Positions 36,671 to 50,640 of a stretch of 64,000 nt of DNA are shown in pieces. Source of the DNA: Ptiloglossa arizonensis (taxonomy: Eukaryota > Arthropoda > Insecta > Hymenoptera > Colletidae); the NCBI RefSeq assembly GCF_051014685.1, contig NW_027479305.1:1-64000 (forward strand), read 5' to 3'. The position numbers and the translations under genes were made by a program. Each line of letters starts with the position of its first letter. The first letter of the stretch is position 1. The notes beneath the pieces were generated by a model that worked only from the letters and a program-made list of their open reading frames with translations, did no database searches and had not been told where the DNA came from.

Positions 36671-39600
36671 GCCACATCTCGCGAACGGATTGACCAATCC
36701 GCAAAATTTCTGTTGCATCTGAAAGTAGAAACTCGCCCGATTACAACGGTATGTGTAGTTTTCCCCTAGGCCGTTCCAGTTATTCGTTTCGAGCATCAGA
36801 AATGTGAAAATTTTGAGTTTCTCGAGCGTTTCTTACCTCCAAACTGCCATGTCTCGCGAACGGATTGACCAATCCGCAAAATTTCTGTTGCATTTGAAAG
36901 TAGAAACTCGCCCGATTACAACGGTATGGGCCCTTTTCCCCTAGGCCGTTCTAGTTATTCGTTTCGAGCATCAGAACTGCGAAAATTTTGAGTTTCTCAA
37001 GCGTTTCTTACATCCAAACGGCCATATCTCGCGAACGGATTGACCAATCCGCAAAATTTCTGTTGCATTTGAAAGTAGAAACTCGCCCGATTACAACGGT
37101 ATGGGCACTTTTCCCCTAGGCCGTTCTAGTTATTCGTTTCGAGCATCAGAACTGCGAAAATTTTGAGTTTCTCAGGCGTTTCTTCTCTCCAAACTGCCAT
37201 ATCTCGCGAACGGATTGATCAATCCGCAAAATTTCTATTGCATCTGAAAGTAGAAACTCGCCCGATTACAACGGTATGCGTACTTCTCCCCTAGGCCGTT
37301 CTAGTCATTCGTTTCGAGCATCAGAACTGCGAAAATTTTGAGTTTCTCAAGCGTTTCTTACCTCCAAACTGCCATATCTCGCGAACGTATTGAACAATCC
37401 GCAAAATTTCTGTTGCATCTGAAAGTAGAAACTCGCCCGATTACAACGGTGGGTGTAGTTTTCCCCTAGGCCGTCCTAGTTATTCGTTTCGAGCATCAGA
37501 TCTGCGAAAATTTTGAGTTTCTCAAGCGTTTCTTACCTCCAAAGTGCCATATCTCGCGAACGGATTGACCAATCCGCGTAATTTCTGTTGCATCCGAAAG
37601 TAGAAACTCGCCCGATTACAACGGTATGCGTACTCCTCCCCTAGGCCGTTCTAGTCATTCGTTTCGAGCATCAGAACTGCGAAAATTTTGAGTTTCTCAT
37701 GCGTTTCTTACCTCCAAACTGCCATATCTCGCGAACGGATTGACCAATCCGCAAAATTTCTGTTGCATCTGAGAGTAGAAACTCGCCCGATTACAACGGT
37801 ATGTGTAGTTTTCCCCTAGGCCGTTCCAGTTATTCGTTTCGAGCATCAGAACTGCGAAAATTTTGAGTTTCTCAAGCGTTTCTTACCTCCAAACTGCCAT
37901 ATCTCGTGAACGGGTTGACCAATCCGCAAAATTTCTGTTGCATCTGAAAGTAGAAACTCGCCCGATTACATCGGTATGCGTACTTTTCCCCTAGGCCGTT
38001 CCAGTTATTCGTTTCGAGCATCAGAAATGCGAAAATTTTGAGTTTCTCGAGCGTTTCTTACCTCCAAACTGCCATATCTCGCGAACGGATTGACCAATCC
38101 GCAAAATTTCTATTGCATTTGAAAGTAGAAACTCTCCCGATTACAACGGTATGCGCACTTTTCCCCTGGGCCGTCCTAGTTATTCGTTTCGAGCATCAGA
38201 ACTGCGAAAATTTTGAGTTTCTAAAGCGTTTCTTACTTCCAAACTGCCATATCTCGCGAACGGATCGACCAACCCGCAAAATTTCTGTTGCATCTGAAAG
38301 TAGAAACTCGCCCGATTACAACGGTATGTGTAGTTTTCCCTTAGGCTGTTCCAGTTATTCGTTTCGAGCATCAGAAATGCGAAAATTTTGAGTTTCTCGA
38401 GCGTTTCTTACCTCCAAACTGCCATATCTCGCGAACGGATTGACCAATCCGCAAAATTTCTGTTGCATTTGAAAGTAGAAACTCGCCCGATTACAACGGT
38501 ATGCGCACTTTTCCCCTAGGCCGTTCTAGTTATTCGTTTCGAGCATCAGAACTGCGAAAATTTTGAGTTTCTCAAGCGTTTCTTACATCCAAACGGCCAT
38601 ATCTCGCGAACGGATTGACCAATCCGCATAATTTCTGTTGCATCTGAAAGTAGAAACTCGCCCGATTACAACGGTATGCGTACTTCTCCCATAGGCCGTT
38701 CTAGTCATTCGTTTCGAGCATCAGAACTGCGAAAATTTTGAGTTTCCCAAGCGTTTCTTATCTCCAAACTGCCATATCTCGCGAACGGATTGATCAATCC
38801 GCAAACTTTCTGTTGCATCTGAAAGTAGAAACTCGCCCGATTACAACGGTATGCGTACTTCTCCCATAGGCCGTTCTTGTCATTCGTTTCGAGCATCAGA
38901 ACTGCGAAAATTTTGAGTTTCTCAAGCGTTTCTTACTTCCGAACTGCCATATCTCGCGAACGGATCGACCAACCCGCAAAATTTCTGTTGCATCTGAAAG
39001 TAGAAACTCGCCCGATTACATCGGTATGCGTACTTTTCCCCTAGGCCGTTCTAGTTATTCGTTTCGAGCATCAGAACTGCGAACATTTTGAGTTTCTCGA
39101 GCGTTTCTTTCCTCCAAACTGCCACATCTCGCGAACGTATTGACCAATCCGCAAAATTTCTGTTGCATCTGAAAGTAGAAACTCGCCCGATTACAACGGT
39201 ATGCGTAGTTTTCTCCTAGGCCGTTCCAGTTATTCGTTTCGAGCATCAGAAATGTGAAAATTTTGAGTTTCTCGAGCGTTTCTTACATCCAAACTGCCAT
39301 ATCTCGCGAACGGATTGACCAATCCGAAAAATTTCTGTTGCATTTGAAAGTAGAAACTCGCCCGATTACAAAGGTATGCGCACTTTTCCCCTAGGCCGTT
39401 CTAGTGATTCGTTTCGAGCATCAGAACTGCGAAAATTTTGAGTTTCTCATGCGTTTCTTACATACAAACGGCCATATCTCGCGAACGGATTGACCAATCC
39501 GCATAATTTCTGTTGCATCTGAAAGTAGAAACTCGCCCGATTACAACGGTATCCGCACTTTTCCCCTAGGCCGTTCTAGTTATTCGTTTCGAGCATCAGA

Positions 39601-42369
39601 ACTGCGAAAATTTTGAGTTTCTCAAGCGTTTCTTATTTCCAAACTGCGATATCTCGCGAACGGATTTATCAATCCGCAAAATTTCTGTTGCATCTGAAAG
39701 TAGAAACTCGCCCGATTACAACGGTATGCGTACTTCTCCCCTAGGCCGTTCTAGTCATTCGTTTCGAGCATCAGAACTGCGAAAATTTTGAGTTTCCCAA
39801 GCGTTTCTTATCTCCAAACTGCCATATCTCGCGAACGGATTGATCAATCCGCAAACTTTCTGTTGCATCTGAAAGTAGAAACTCGCCCGATTACAACGGT
39901 ATGCGTACTTCTCCCATAGGCCGTTCTTGTCATTCGTTTCGAGCATCAGAACTGCGAAAATTTTGAGTTTCTCAAGCGTTTCTTACTTCCGAACTGCCAT
40001 ATCTCGCGAACGGATTGATCAATCCGCAAAATTTCTGTTGCATCTGAAAGTAGAAACTCGCCCGATTACAACGGTATGCGCACGTTTCCCCAAGGCCGTT
40101 CTAGTTATTCGTTTCGAGCATCAGAACTGCGAAAATTTTGAGTTTCTCAAGCGTTTCTTACATCCAAACGGCCATATCTCGCGAACGGATTGACCAATCC
40201 GCATAATTTCTGTTGCATTTGAAAGTAGAAACTCGCCCGATTACAACGGTATGCGTACTTCTCCCCTAGGCCGTTCTAGTCATTCGTTTCGAGCATCAGA
40301 ACTGCGAAAATTTTGAGTTTCTCAAGCGTTTCTTATTTCCAAACTGCCATATCTCTCGAACGGATTGATCAATCCGCAAAATTTCTGTTGCATCTGAAAG
40401 TAGAAACTCGCCCGATTACAACGGTATGCGTACTCCTCCCCTAGGCAGTTCTAGTCATTCGTTTCGAGCATCAGAACTGCGAAAATTTTGAGTTTCTCAT
40501 GCGTTTCTTACCTCCAAACTGCCATATCTCGCGAACGGATTGACCAATCCGCAAAATTTCTGTTGCATCTGAGAGTAGAAACTCGCCCGATTACAACGGT
40601 ATGTGTAGTTTTCCCCTAGGCCGTTCCAGTTATTCGTTTCGAGCATCAGAACTGCGAAAATTTTGAGTTTCTCAAGCGTTTCTTACCTCCAAACTGCCAT
40701 ATCTCGTGAACGGGTTGACCAATCCGCAAAATTTCTGTTGCATCTGAAAGTAGAAACTCGCCCGATTACATCGGTATGCGTACTTTTCCCCTAGGCCGAT
40801 CTAGTTATTCGTTTCGAGCATCAGAACTGCGAAAATTTTGAGTTTCTCGAGCGTTTCTTACCTCCAAACTGCCACATCTCGCGAAAGGATTGACCAATCC
40901 GCAAAATTTCTGTTGCATCTGAAAGTTGAAACTCGCCCGATTACAACGGTATGTGTAGTTTTCCCCTAGGCCGTTCCAGTTATTCGTTTCGAGCATCAGA
41001 ACTGCGAAAATTTTGAGTTTCTCGAGCGTTTCTTACCTCCAAACTGCCATATCTCGCGAACGGATTGACCAATCCGCAAAATTTCTATTGCATTTGAAAG
41101 TAGAAACTCTCCCGATTACAACGGTATGCGCACTTTTCCCCTGGGCCGTCCTAGTCATTCGTTTCGAGCATCAGAACTGCGAAAATTTTGAGTTTCTAAA
41201 GCGTTTCTTATCTCCAAACTGTCATATCTCGCGAACGGATTGACCAATCCGCGTAATTTCTGTTGCATCCGAAAGTAGAAACTCGCCCGATTACAACGGT
41301 ATGCGTACTTCTCCCCTAGGCCGTACTAGTCATTCGTTTCGAGCATCAGAACTGCGAAAATTTTGAGTTTCTCATGCGTTTCTTACCTCCAAACTGCCAT
41401 ATCTCGCGAACGGATTGACCAATCCGCAAAATTTCTGTTGCATCTGAAAGTAGAAACTCGCCCGATTACAACGGTATGTGTAGTTTTCCCTTAGGCTGTT
41501 CCAGTTATTCGTTTCGAGCATCAGAAATGCGAAAATTTTGAGTTTCTCGAGCGTTTCTTACCTCCAAACTGCCATATCTCGCGAACGGATTGACCAATCC
41601 GCAAAATTTCTGTTGTATTTGAAAGTAGAAACTCGCCCGATTACAAAGGTATGCGCACTTTTCCCCTAGGCCGTTCTAGTTATTCGTTTCGAGCATCAGA
41701 ACTGCGAAAATTTTGAGTTTCTCAAGCGTTTCTTACATACAAACGGCCATATCTCGCGAACGGATTGACCAATCCGCATAATTTCTGTTGCATCTGAAAG
41801 TAGAAACTCGCCCGATTACAACGGTATCCGCACTTTTCCCCTAGGCCGTTCTAGTTATTCGTTTCGAGCATCAGAACTGCGAAAATTTTGAGTTTCTCAA
41901 GCGTTTCTTATTTCCAAACTGCCATATCTCGCAAACGGATTGATCAATCCGCAAAATTTCTGTTGCATCTGAAAGTAGAAACTCGCCCGATTACAACGGC
42001 ATGCGTACTTCTCCCCTAGGCCGTTCTAGTCATTCGTTTCGAGCATCAGAACTGCGAAAATTTTGAGTTTCTCAAGCGTTTCTTACCTCCAAACTGCCAT
42101 ATCTCGCGAACGGATTGAACAATCCGCAAAATTTCTGTTGCATCTGAAAGTAGAAACTCGCCCGATTACAACGGTAGGTGTAGTTTTCCCTTAGGCAGTT
42201 CTAGTTATTCGTTTCGAGCATCAGAACTGCGAAAATTTTGAGTTTCTCAAGCATTTCTTACCTCCAAACTGCCATATCTCGCGAACAGATAGACCAATCC
42301 GCAAAATTTCTGTTGCATCTGAAAGTAGAAACTCGCCCGATTACAACGGTATGCGTACTTCTCCCATAG
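36671..42369 (+). repeat. Mosaic segment, source or copy of several later blocks
   Basis: No uniform higher-order period. It contains GTATTGAAC with GGTGGGTGTAG (37386-37455), which recurs at +6,125 and +7,350; the TTTCCCAAGCG/CAAACTTTCTG/TTCTTGTCATT module at 38695-38950, repeated at 39745 and later at 42.4, 44.1 and 45.3 kb; and the block 40.22-41.61 kb, which recurs at +7,175. The part at about 41.55-42.35 kb (TGTTGTATTTG, ACAAAGGTATG, CATACAAACGG, TATCCGCAC, CGCAAACGG, GGCAGTTC, AGCATTTC, CAGATAGACC) recurs at +10,500, at 52.05-52.85 kb. Confidence 0.8.
38400..38574 (+). repeat. Representative monomer, haplotype class II
   Basis: A near-consensus 175-bp unit of the second linked haplotype: GCGCACTTTTCCCC at about positions 104-117 goes with CTAGTTATTCG at about 127-137. 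It carries GCATTTGAAAG instead of GCATCTGAAAG, a common sub-variant. Class II units lie among class I and III units throughout the array and are not segregated into one block. Confidence 0.88.
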
Positions 42370-43424
42370 GCCGTTCTAGTCATTCGTTTCGAGCATCAGA
42401 ACTGCGAAAATTTTGAGTTTCCCAAGCGTTTCTTATCTCCAAACTGCCATATCTCGCGAACGGATTGATCAATCCGCAAACTTTCTGTTGCATCTGAAAG
42501 TAGAAACTCGCCCGATTACAACGGTATGCGTACTTCTCCCATAGGCCGTTCTTGTCATTCGTTTCGAGCATCAGAACTGCGAAAATTTTGAGTTTCTCAA
42601 GCGTTTCTTACTTCCGAACTGCCATATCTCGCGAACGGATCGACCAACCCGCAAAATTTCTGTTGCATCTGAAAGTAGAAACTCGCCCGATTACATCGGT
42701 ATGCGTACTTTTCCCCTAGGCCGTTCTAGTTATTCGTTTCGAGCATCAGAACTGCGAAAATTTTGAGTTTCTCGAGCGTTTCTTTCCTCCAAACTGCCAC
42801 ATCTCGCGAACGTATTGACCAATCCGCAAAATTTCTGTTGCATCTGAAAGTAGAAACTCGCCCGATTACAACGGTATGCGTAGTTTTCCCCTAGGCCGTT
42901 CCAGTTATTCGTTTCGAGCATCAGAAATGTGAAAATTTTGAGTTTCTCGAGCGTTTCTTACATCCAAACTGCCATATCTCGCGAACGGATTGACCAATCC
43001 GAAATATTTCTGTTGCATTTGAAAGTAGAAACTCGCCCGATTACAAAGGTATGCGCACTTTTCCCCTAGGCCGTTCTAGTGATTCGTTTCGAGCATCAGA
43101 ACTGCGAAAATTTTGAGTTTCTCAAGCGTTTCTTATTTCCAAACTGCCATATCTCGCGAACGGATTTATCAATCCGCAAAATTTCTGCTGCATCTGAAAG
43201 TAGAAGCTCGCCCGATTACAACGGTATGCGTACTTCTCCCCTAGGCCGTCCTAGTCATTCGTTTCGAGCATCAGAACTGCGAAAATTTTGAGTTTCTCAA
43301 GCGTTTCTTCTCTCCAAACTGCCATATCTCGCGAACGGATTGATCAATCCGCAAAATTTCTATTGCATCTGAAAGTAGAAACTCGCCCGATTACAACGGT
43401 ATGCGTACTTCTCCCCTAGGCCGT
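42370..43424 (+). repeat. TTTCCCAAGCG / CAAACTTTCTG module and flank
   Basis: The first roughly 560 bp (TTTCCCAAGCG, CAAACTTTCTG, CCCATAGG with TTCTTGTCATT, CTTCCGAACTG, GGATCGACCAACCC, CTTTCCTCC, CGTATTGACC) match 44120-44675 at an offset of 1,750 bp, 45345 onward at 2,975 bp and 38695 onward at -3,675 bp. The remainder leads into the GTATTGAAC monomers that start the next tandem pair. Confidence 0.83.
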
Positions 43425-45850
43425 TCTAGTCATTCGTTTCGAGCATCAGAACTGCGAAAATTTTGAGTTTCTCAAGCGTTTCTTACCTCCAAACTGCCAT
43501 ATCTCGCGAACGTATTGAACAATCCGCAAAATTTCTATTGCATCTGAAAGTAGAAACTCGCCCGATTACAACGGTGGGTGTAGTTTTCCCCTAGGCCGTC
43601 CTAGTTATTCGTTTCGAGCATCAGAAATGCGAAAATTTTGAGTTTCTCAAGCGTTTCTTACCTCCAAAGTGCCATATCTCGCGAACGGATTGACCAATCC
43701 GCGTAATTTCTGTTGCATCCGAAAGTAGAAACTCGCCCGATTACAACGGTATGCGTACTCCTCCCCTAGGCCGTTCTAGTCATTCGTTTCGAGCATCAGA
43801 ACTGCGAAAATTTTGAGTTTCTCATGCGTTTCTTACATCCAAACTGCCATATCTCGCGAACGGATTGACCAATCCGCAAAATTTCTGTTGCATCTGAGAG
43901 TAGAAACTCGCCCGATTACAACGGTATGTGTAGTTTTCCCCTAGGCCGTTCCAGTTATTCGTTTCGAGCATCAGAACTGCGAAAATTTTGAGTTTCTCAA
44001 GCGTTTCTTACCTCCAAACTGCCATATCTCGTGAACGGGTTGACCAATCCGCAAAATTTCTGTTGCATCTGAAAGTAGAAACTCGCCCGATTACATCGGT
44101 ATGCGTACTTTTCCCCTAGGCCGTTCTAGTCATTCGTTTCGAGCATCAGAACTGCGAAAATTTTGAGTTTCCCAAGCGTTTCTTATCTCCAAACTGCCAT
44201 ATCTCGCGAACGGATTAATCAATCCGCAAACTTTCTGTTGCATCTGAAAGTAGAAACTCGCCCGATTACAACGGTATGCGTACTTCTCCCATAGGCCGTT
44301 CTTGTCATTCGTTTCGAGCATCAGAACTGCGAAAATTTTGAGTTTCTCAAGCGTTTCTTACTTCCGAACTGCCATATCTCGCGAACGGATCGACCAACCC
44401 GCAAAATTTCTGTTGCATCTGAAAGTAGAAACTCGCCCGATTACATCGGTATGCGTACTTTTCCCCTAGGCCGTTCTAGTTATTCGTTTCGAGCATCAGA
44501 ACTGCGAAAATTTTGAGTTTCTCGAGCGTTTCTTTCCTCCAAACTGCCACATCTCGCGAACGTATTGACCAATCCGCAAAATTTCTGTTGCATCTGAAAG
44601 TAGAAACTCGCCCGATTACAACGGTATGCGTAGTTTTCCCCTAGGCCGTTCCAGTTATTCGTTTCGAGCATCAGAACTGCGAAAATTTTGAGTTTCCCAA
44701 GCGTTTCTTACCTCCAAACTGCCATATCTCGCGAACGTATTGAACAATCCGCAAAATTTCTATTGCATCTGAAAGTAGAAACTCGCCCGATTACAACGGT
44801 GGGTGTAGTTTTCCCCTAGGCCGTCCTAGTTATTCGTTTCGAGCATCAGAACTGCGAAAATTTTGAGTTTCTCAAGCGTTTCTTACCTCCAAAGTGCCAT
44901 ATCTCGCGAACGGATTGACCAATCCGCGTAATTTCTGTTGCATCCGAAAGTAGAAACTCGCCCGATTACAACTGTATGCGTACTCCTCCCCTAGGCCGTT
45001 CTAGTCATTCGTTTCGAGCATCAGAACTGCGAAAATTTTGAGTTTCTCATGCGTTTCTTACATCCAAACTGCCATATCTCGCGAACGGATTGACCAATCC
45101 GCAAAATTTCTGTTGCATCTGAGAGTAGAAACTCGCCCGATTACAACGGTATGTGTAGTTTTCCCCTAGGCCGTTCCAGTTATTCGTTTCGAGCATCAGA
45201 ACTGCGAAAATTTTGAGTTTCTCAAGCGTTTCTTACCTCCAAACTGCCATATCTCGTGAACGGGTTGACCAATCCGCAAAATTTCTGTTGCATCTGAAAG
45301 TAGAAACTCGCCCGATTACATCGGTATGCGTACTTTTCCCCTAGGCCGTTCTAGTCATTCGTTTCGAGCATCAGAACTGCGAAAATTTTGAGTTTCCCAA
45401 GCGTTTCTTATCTCCAAACTGCCATATCTCGCGAACGGATTGATCAATCCGCAAACTTTCTGTTGCATCTGAAAGTAGAAACTCGCCCGATTACAACGGT
45501 ATGCGTACTTCTCCCATAGGCCGTTCTTGTCATTCGTTTCGAGCATCAGAACTGCGAAAATTTTGAGTTTCTCAAGCGTTTCTTACTTCCGAACTGCCAT
45601 ATCTCGCGAACGGATCGACCAACCCGCAAAATTTCTGTTGCATCTGAAAGTAGAAACTCGCCCGATTACATCGGTATGCGTACTTTTCCCCTAGGCCGTT
45701 CTAGTTATTCGTTTCGAGCATCAGAACTGCGAAAATTTTGAGTTTCTCGAGCGTTTCTTTCCTCCAAACTGCCACATCTCGCGAACGTATTGACCAATCC
45801 GCAAAATTTCTGTTGCATCTGAAAGTAGAAACTCGCCCGATTACAACGGT
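43425..45850 (+). repeat. 1,225-bp tandem duplication (7 monomers x 2)
   Basis: From about 43425 to about 44630 the sequence matches that 1,225 bp downstream: CGTATTGAAC with TCTATTGCATC, GGTGGGTGTAG, CAAAGTGCC, GCGTAATTTC with CATCCGAAAG, TACTCCTCCCC, CTCATGCG with CATCC, GAGAGTAG, CTCGTGAACGGGTTG, ATCGGTATGCG, TTTCCCAAGCG, CAAACTTTCTG, CTTCCGAACTG and CTTTCCTCC. Differences are few: GGATTAATC against GGATTGATC, ACTGTATG against ACGGTATG and CAGAAATG against CAGAACTG. The match ends where GCGTAGTTTTC meets TCCGCACTTTTC. Confidence 0.88.
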
Positions 45851-48104
45851 ATCCGCACTTTTCCCCTAGGCCGTTCTAGTTATTCGTTTCGAGCATCAGA
45901 ACTGCGAAAATTTTGAGTTTCTCAAGCGTTTCTTATTTCCAAACTGCCATATCTCGCGAACGGATTTATCAATCCGCAAAATTTCTGTTGCATCTGAAAG
46001 TAGAAACTCGCCCGATTACAACGGTATGCGTACTTCTCCCCTAGGCCGTCCTAGTCATTCGTTTCGAGCATCAGAACTGCGAAAATTTTGAGTTTCTCAA
46101 GCGTTTCTTACCTCCAAACTGCCATATCTCGCGAACGGATTGAACAATCCGCAAAATTTCTGTTGCATCTGAAAGTAGAAACTCGCCCGATTACAACGGT
46201 AGGTGTAGTTTTCCCCTAGGCCGTTCTAGTTATTCGTTTCGAGCATCAGAACTGCGAAAATTTTGAGTTTCTCAAGCGTTTCTTACCTCCAAACTGCCAT
46301 ATCTCGCGAACAGATTGACCAATCCGCGTAATTTCTGTTGCATCCGAATGTAGAAACTCGCCCGATTACGACGGTATGCGTACTTCTCCCCTAGGCCGTT
46401 CTAGTCATTCGTTTCGAGCATCAGAACTGCGAAAATTTTGAGTTTCTCATGCGTTTCTTACCTCCAAACTGCCATATCTCGCGAACGGATTGACAAATCC
46501 GCAAAATTTCTGTTGCATCTGAGAGTAGAAACTCGCCCGATTACAACGGTATGTGTAGTTTTCCCCTAGGCCGTTCCAGTTATTCGTTTCGAGCATCAGA
46601 ACTGCGAAAATTTTGAGTTTCTCAAGCGTTTCTTACCTCCAAACTGCCATATCTCGTGAACGGGTTGATCAATCCGCAAAATTTCTGTTGCATTTGAAAG
46701 TAGAAGCTCACCCGATTACAACGGTATGCGTACTTCTCCCCTAGGCCGTTCTAGTTATTCGTTTCGAGCATCAGAACTGCGAAAATTTTGAGTTTCTCAA
46801 GCGTTTCTTATTTCCAAACTGCCATATCTCGCGAACGGATTGATCAATCCGCAAAATTTCTGTTGCATCTGAAAGTAGAAACTCGCCCGATTACAACGGT
46901 ATGCGAACGTTTCCCCAAGGCCGTTCTAGTTATTCGTTTCGAGCATCAGAACTGCGAAAATTTTGAGTTTCTCAAGCGCTTCTTACATCCAAACGGCCAT
47001 ATCTCGCGAACGGATTGACAAATCCGCATAATTTCTGTTGCATTTGAAAGTAGAAACTCGCCCGATTACAACGGTATGCGCACTTTTCCCCTAGGCCGTT
47101 CTAGTTATTCGTTTCGAGCATCAGAACTGCGAAAGTTTTGAGTTTCTCAAGCGTTTCTTATCTCCAAACTGCCATATCTAGCGAACGGATTGATCAATCC
47201 GCAAAATTTCTATTGCATCTGAAAGTAGAAACTCGCCCGATTACAACGGTAGGTGTAGTTTTCCCCTAGGCCGTTCTAGTTATTCGTTTCGAGCATCAGA
47301 AATGCGAAAATTTTGAGTTCCTCAAGCGTTTCTTACCTCCAAACTGCCATATCTCGCGAACGGATTGACAAATTCGCGTAATTTCTGTTGCATCCGAAAG
47401 TAGAAACTCGCCCGATTACAACGGTATGCGTACTTCTCCCCTAGGCCGTTCTAGTCATTCGTTTCGAGCATCAGAACTGCGAAAATTTTGAGTTTCTCAA
47501 GCGTTTCTTATTTCCAAACTGCCATATCTCTCGAACGGATTGATCAATCCGCAAAATTTCTGTTGCATCTGAAAGTAGAAACTCGCCCGATTACAACGGT
47601 ATGCGTACTCCTCCCCTAGGCCGTTCTAGTCATTCGTTTCGAGCATCAGAACTGCGAAAATTTTGAGTTTCTCATGCGTTTCTTACCTCCAAACTGCCAT
47701 ATCTCGCGAACGGATTGACCAATCCGCAAAATTTCTGTTGCATCTGAGAGTAGAAACTCGCCCGATTACAACGGTATGTGTAGTTTTCCCCTAGGCCGTT
47801 CCAGTTATTCGTTTCGAGCATCAGAACTGCGAAAATTTTGAGTTTCTCAAGCGTTTCTTACCTCCAAACTGCCATATCTCGTGAACGGGTTGACCAATCC
47901 GCAAAATTTCTGTTGCATCTGAAAGTAGAAACTCGCCCGATTACATCGGTATGCGTACTTTTCCCCTAGGCCGATCTAGTTATTCGTTTCGAGCATCAGA
48001 ACTGCGAAAATTTTGAGTTTCTCGAGCGTTTCTTACCTCCAAACTGCCACATCTCGCGAAAGGATTGACCAATCCGCAAAATTTCTGTTGCATCTGAAAG
48101 TTGA
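45851..48104 (+). repeat. Mosaic segment including a copy of 40.2 kb sequence
   Basis: The first part mixes TCCGCAC, GGATTTATC, GTAGGTGTAG, CTCATGCG and CTCGTGAACGGG monomers seen elsewhere. From about 47400 it copies 40.22 kb onward at an offset of 7,175 bp (41 monomers), carrying rare shared variants: ATCTCTCGAA (40351 and 47526), TACTCCTCCCC (40431 and 47606), GGCCGATCTAG (about 40795 and 47970), GCGAAAGGATTG (about 40880 and 48055) and GAAAGTTGAAAC (about 40922 and 48097). The match continues into the next block to about 48.79 kb. Confidence 0.8.
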
Positions 48105-50640
48105 AACTCGCCCGATTACAACGGTATGTGTACTTTTCCCCTAGGCCGTTCCAGTTATTCGTTTCGAGCATCAGAAATGCGAAAATTTTGAGTTTCTCGA
48201 GCGTTTCTTACCTCCAAACTGCCATATCTCGCGAACGGATTGACCAATCCGCAAAATTTCGATTGCATTTGAAAGTAGAAACTCTCCCGATTACAACGGT
48301 ATGCGCACTTTTCCCCTGGGCCGTCCTAGTTATTCGTTTCGAGCATCAGAACTGCGAAAATTTTGAGTTTCTAAAGCGTTTCTTATCTCCAAACTGTCAT
48401 ATCTCGCGATCGGATTGACCAATCCGCGTAATTTCTGTTGCATCCGAAAGTAGAAACTCGCCCGATTACAACGGTATGCGTACTTCTCCCCTAGGCCGTT
48501 CTAGTCATTCGTTTCGAGCATCAGAACTGCGAAAATTTTGAGTTTCTCATGCGTTTCTTACCTCCAAACTGCCATATCTCGCGAACGGATTGACCAATCC
48601 GCAAAATTTCTGTTGCATCTGAAAGTAGAAACTCGCCCGATTACAACGGTATGTGTAGTTTTCCCTTAGGCTGTTCCAGTTATTCGTTTCGAGCATCAGA
48701 AATGCGAAAATTTTGAGTTTCTCGAGCGTTTCTTACCTCCAAACTGCCATATCTCGCGAACGGATTGACCAATCCGCAAAATTTCTGTTGCATTTGAAAG
48801 TAGAAACTCGCCCGATTACAACGGTATGCGCACTTTTCCCCTAGGCCGTTCTAGTTATTCGTTTCGAGCATCAGAACTGCGAAAATTTTGAGTTTCGCAA
48901 GCGTTTCTTACATCCAAACGGCTATATCTCGCGAACGGATTGACCAATCCGCATAATTTCTGTTGCATCTGAAAGTAGAAACTCGCCCGATTACAACGGT
49001 ATGCGTACTTCTCCCATAGGCCGTTCTAGTCATTCGTTTCGAGCATCAGAACTGCGAAAATTTTGAGTTTCTCAGGCGTTTCTTATCTCCAAACTGCCAT
49101 ATCTCGCGAACGGATTGATCAATCGGCAAAATTTCTGTTGCATCTGAAAATAGAAACACGCCCGATTACAACGGTATGCGCACTTTTCCCCTAGGCCGTT
49201 CTAGTTATTCGTTTCGAGCATCAGAACTGCGAAAATTTTGAGTTTCTAAAGCGTTTCTTATCTCCAAACTGTCATATCTCGCGATCGGATTGACCAATCC
49301 GCGTAATTTCTGTTGCATTTGAAAGTAGAAACTCGCCCGATTACAACGGTATGCGCACTTTTCCCCTAGGCCGTTCTAGTTATTCGTTTCGAGCATCAGA
49401 ACTGCGAAAATTTTGAGTTTCGCAAGCGTTTCTTACATCCAAACGGCTATATCTCGCGAACGGATTGACCAATCCGCATAATTTCTGTTGCATCTGAAAG
49501 TAGAAACTCGCCCGATTACAACGGTATGTGTACTTTTCCCCTAGGCCGTTCCAGTTATTCGTTTCGAGCATCAGAAATGCGAAAATTTTGAGTTTCTCGA
49601 GCGTTTCTTACCTCCAAACTGCCATATCTCGCGAACGGATTGACCAATCCGCAAAATTTCGATTGCATTTGAAAGTAGAAACTCTCCCGATTACAACGGT
49701 ATGCGCACTTTTCCCCTGGGCCGTCCTAGTTATTCGTTTCGAGCATCAGAACTGCGAAAATTTTGAGTTTCTAAAGCGTTTCTTATCTCCAAACTGTCAT
49801 ATCTCGCGATCGGATTGACCAATCCGCGTAATTTCTGTTGCATCCGAAAGTAGAAACTCGCCCGATTACAACGGTATGCGTACTTCTCCCCTAGGCCGTT
49901 CTAGTCATTCGTTTCGAGCATCAGAACTGCGAAAATTTTGAGTTTCTCATGCGTTTCTTACCTCCAAACTGCCATATCTCGCGAACGGATTGACCAATCC
50001 GCAAAATTTCTGTTGCATCTGAAAGTAGAAACTCGCCCGATTACAACGGTATGTGTAGTTTTCCCTTAGGCTGTTCCAGTTATTCGTTTCGAGCATCAGA
50101 AATGCGAAAATTTTGAGTTTCTCGAGCGTTTCTTACCTCCAAACTGCCATATCTCGCGAACGGATTGACCAATCCGCAAAATTTCTGTTGCATTTGAAAG
50201 TAGAAACTCGCCCGATTACAACGGTATGCGCACTTTTCCCCTAGGCCGTTCTAGTTATTCGTTTCGAGCATCAGAACTGCGAAAATTTTGAGTTTCGCAA
50301 GCGTTTCTTACATCCAAACGGCTATATCTCGCGAACGGATTGACCAATCCGCATAATTTCTGTTGCATCTGAAAGTAGAAACTCGCCCGATTACAACGGT
50401 ATGCGTACTTCTCCCATAGGCCGTTCTAGTCATTCGTTTCGAGCATCAGAACTGCGAAAATTTTGAGTTTCTCAGGCGTTTCTTATCTCCAAACTGCCAT
50501 ATCTCGCGAACGGATTGATCAATCGGCAAAATTTCTGTTGCATCTGAAAATAGAAACACGCCCGATTACAACGGTATGCGCACTTTTCCCCTAGGCCGTT
50601 CTAGTTATTCGTTTCGAGCATCAGAACTGCGAAAATTTTG
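48105..50640 (+). repeat. 1,400-bp tandem duplication (8 monomers, second copy partial)
   Basis: Sequence from about 48105 recurs at +1,400: TGTGTACTTTTCC with TTCCAGTTATT, ATTTCGATTGCATTTG (about 48258 and 49658), CTCTCCCG, CCCCTGGGCCGTCC, GCGATCGGATTG, CTTAGGCTGTTCC, GAGTTTCGC with AAACGGCTATATC, CTCAGGCG, AATCGGCAAAA and GAAAATAGAAACACGCC. The match ends near 49240/50640. An additional CGATCGG monomer near 49283 and a repeat of the GTTTCGC/GGCTAT monomer near 49424 sit between the copies. Confidence 0.88.
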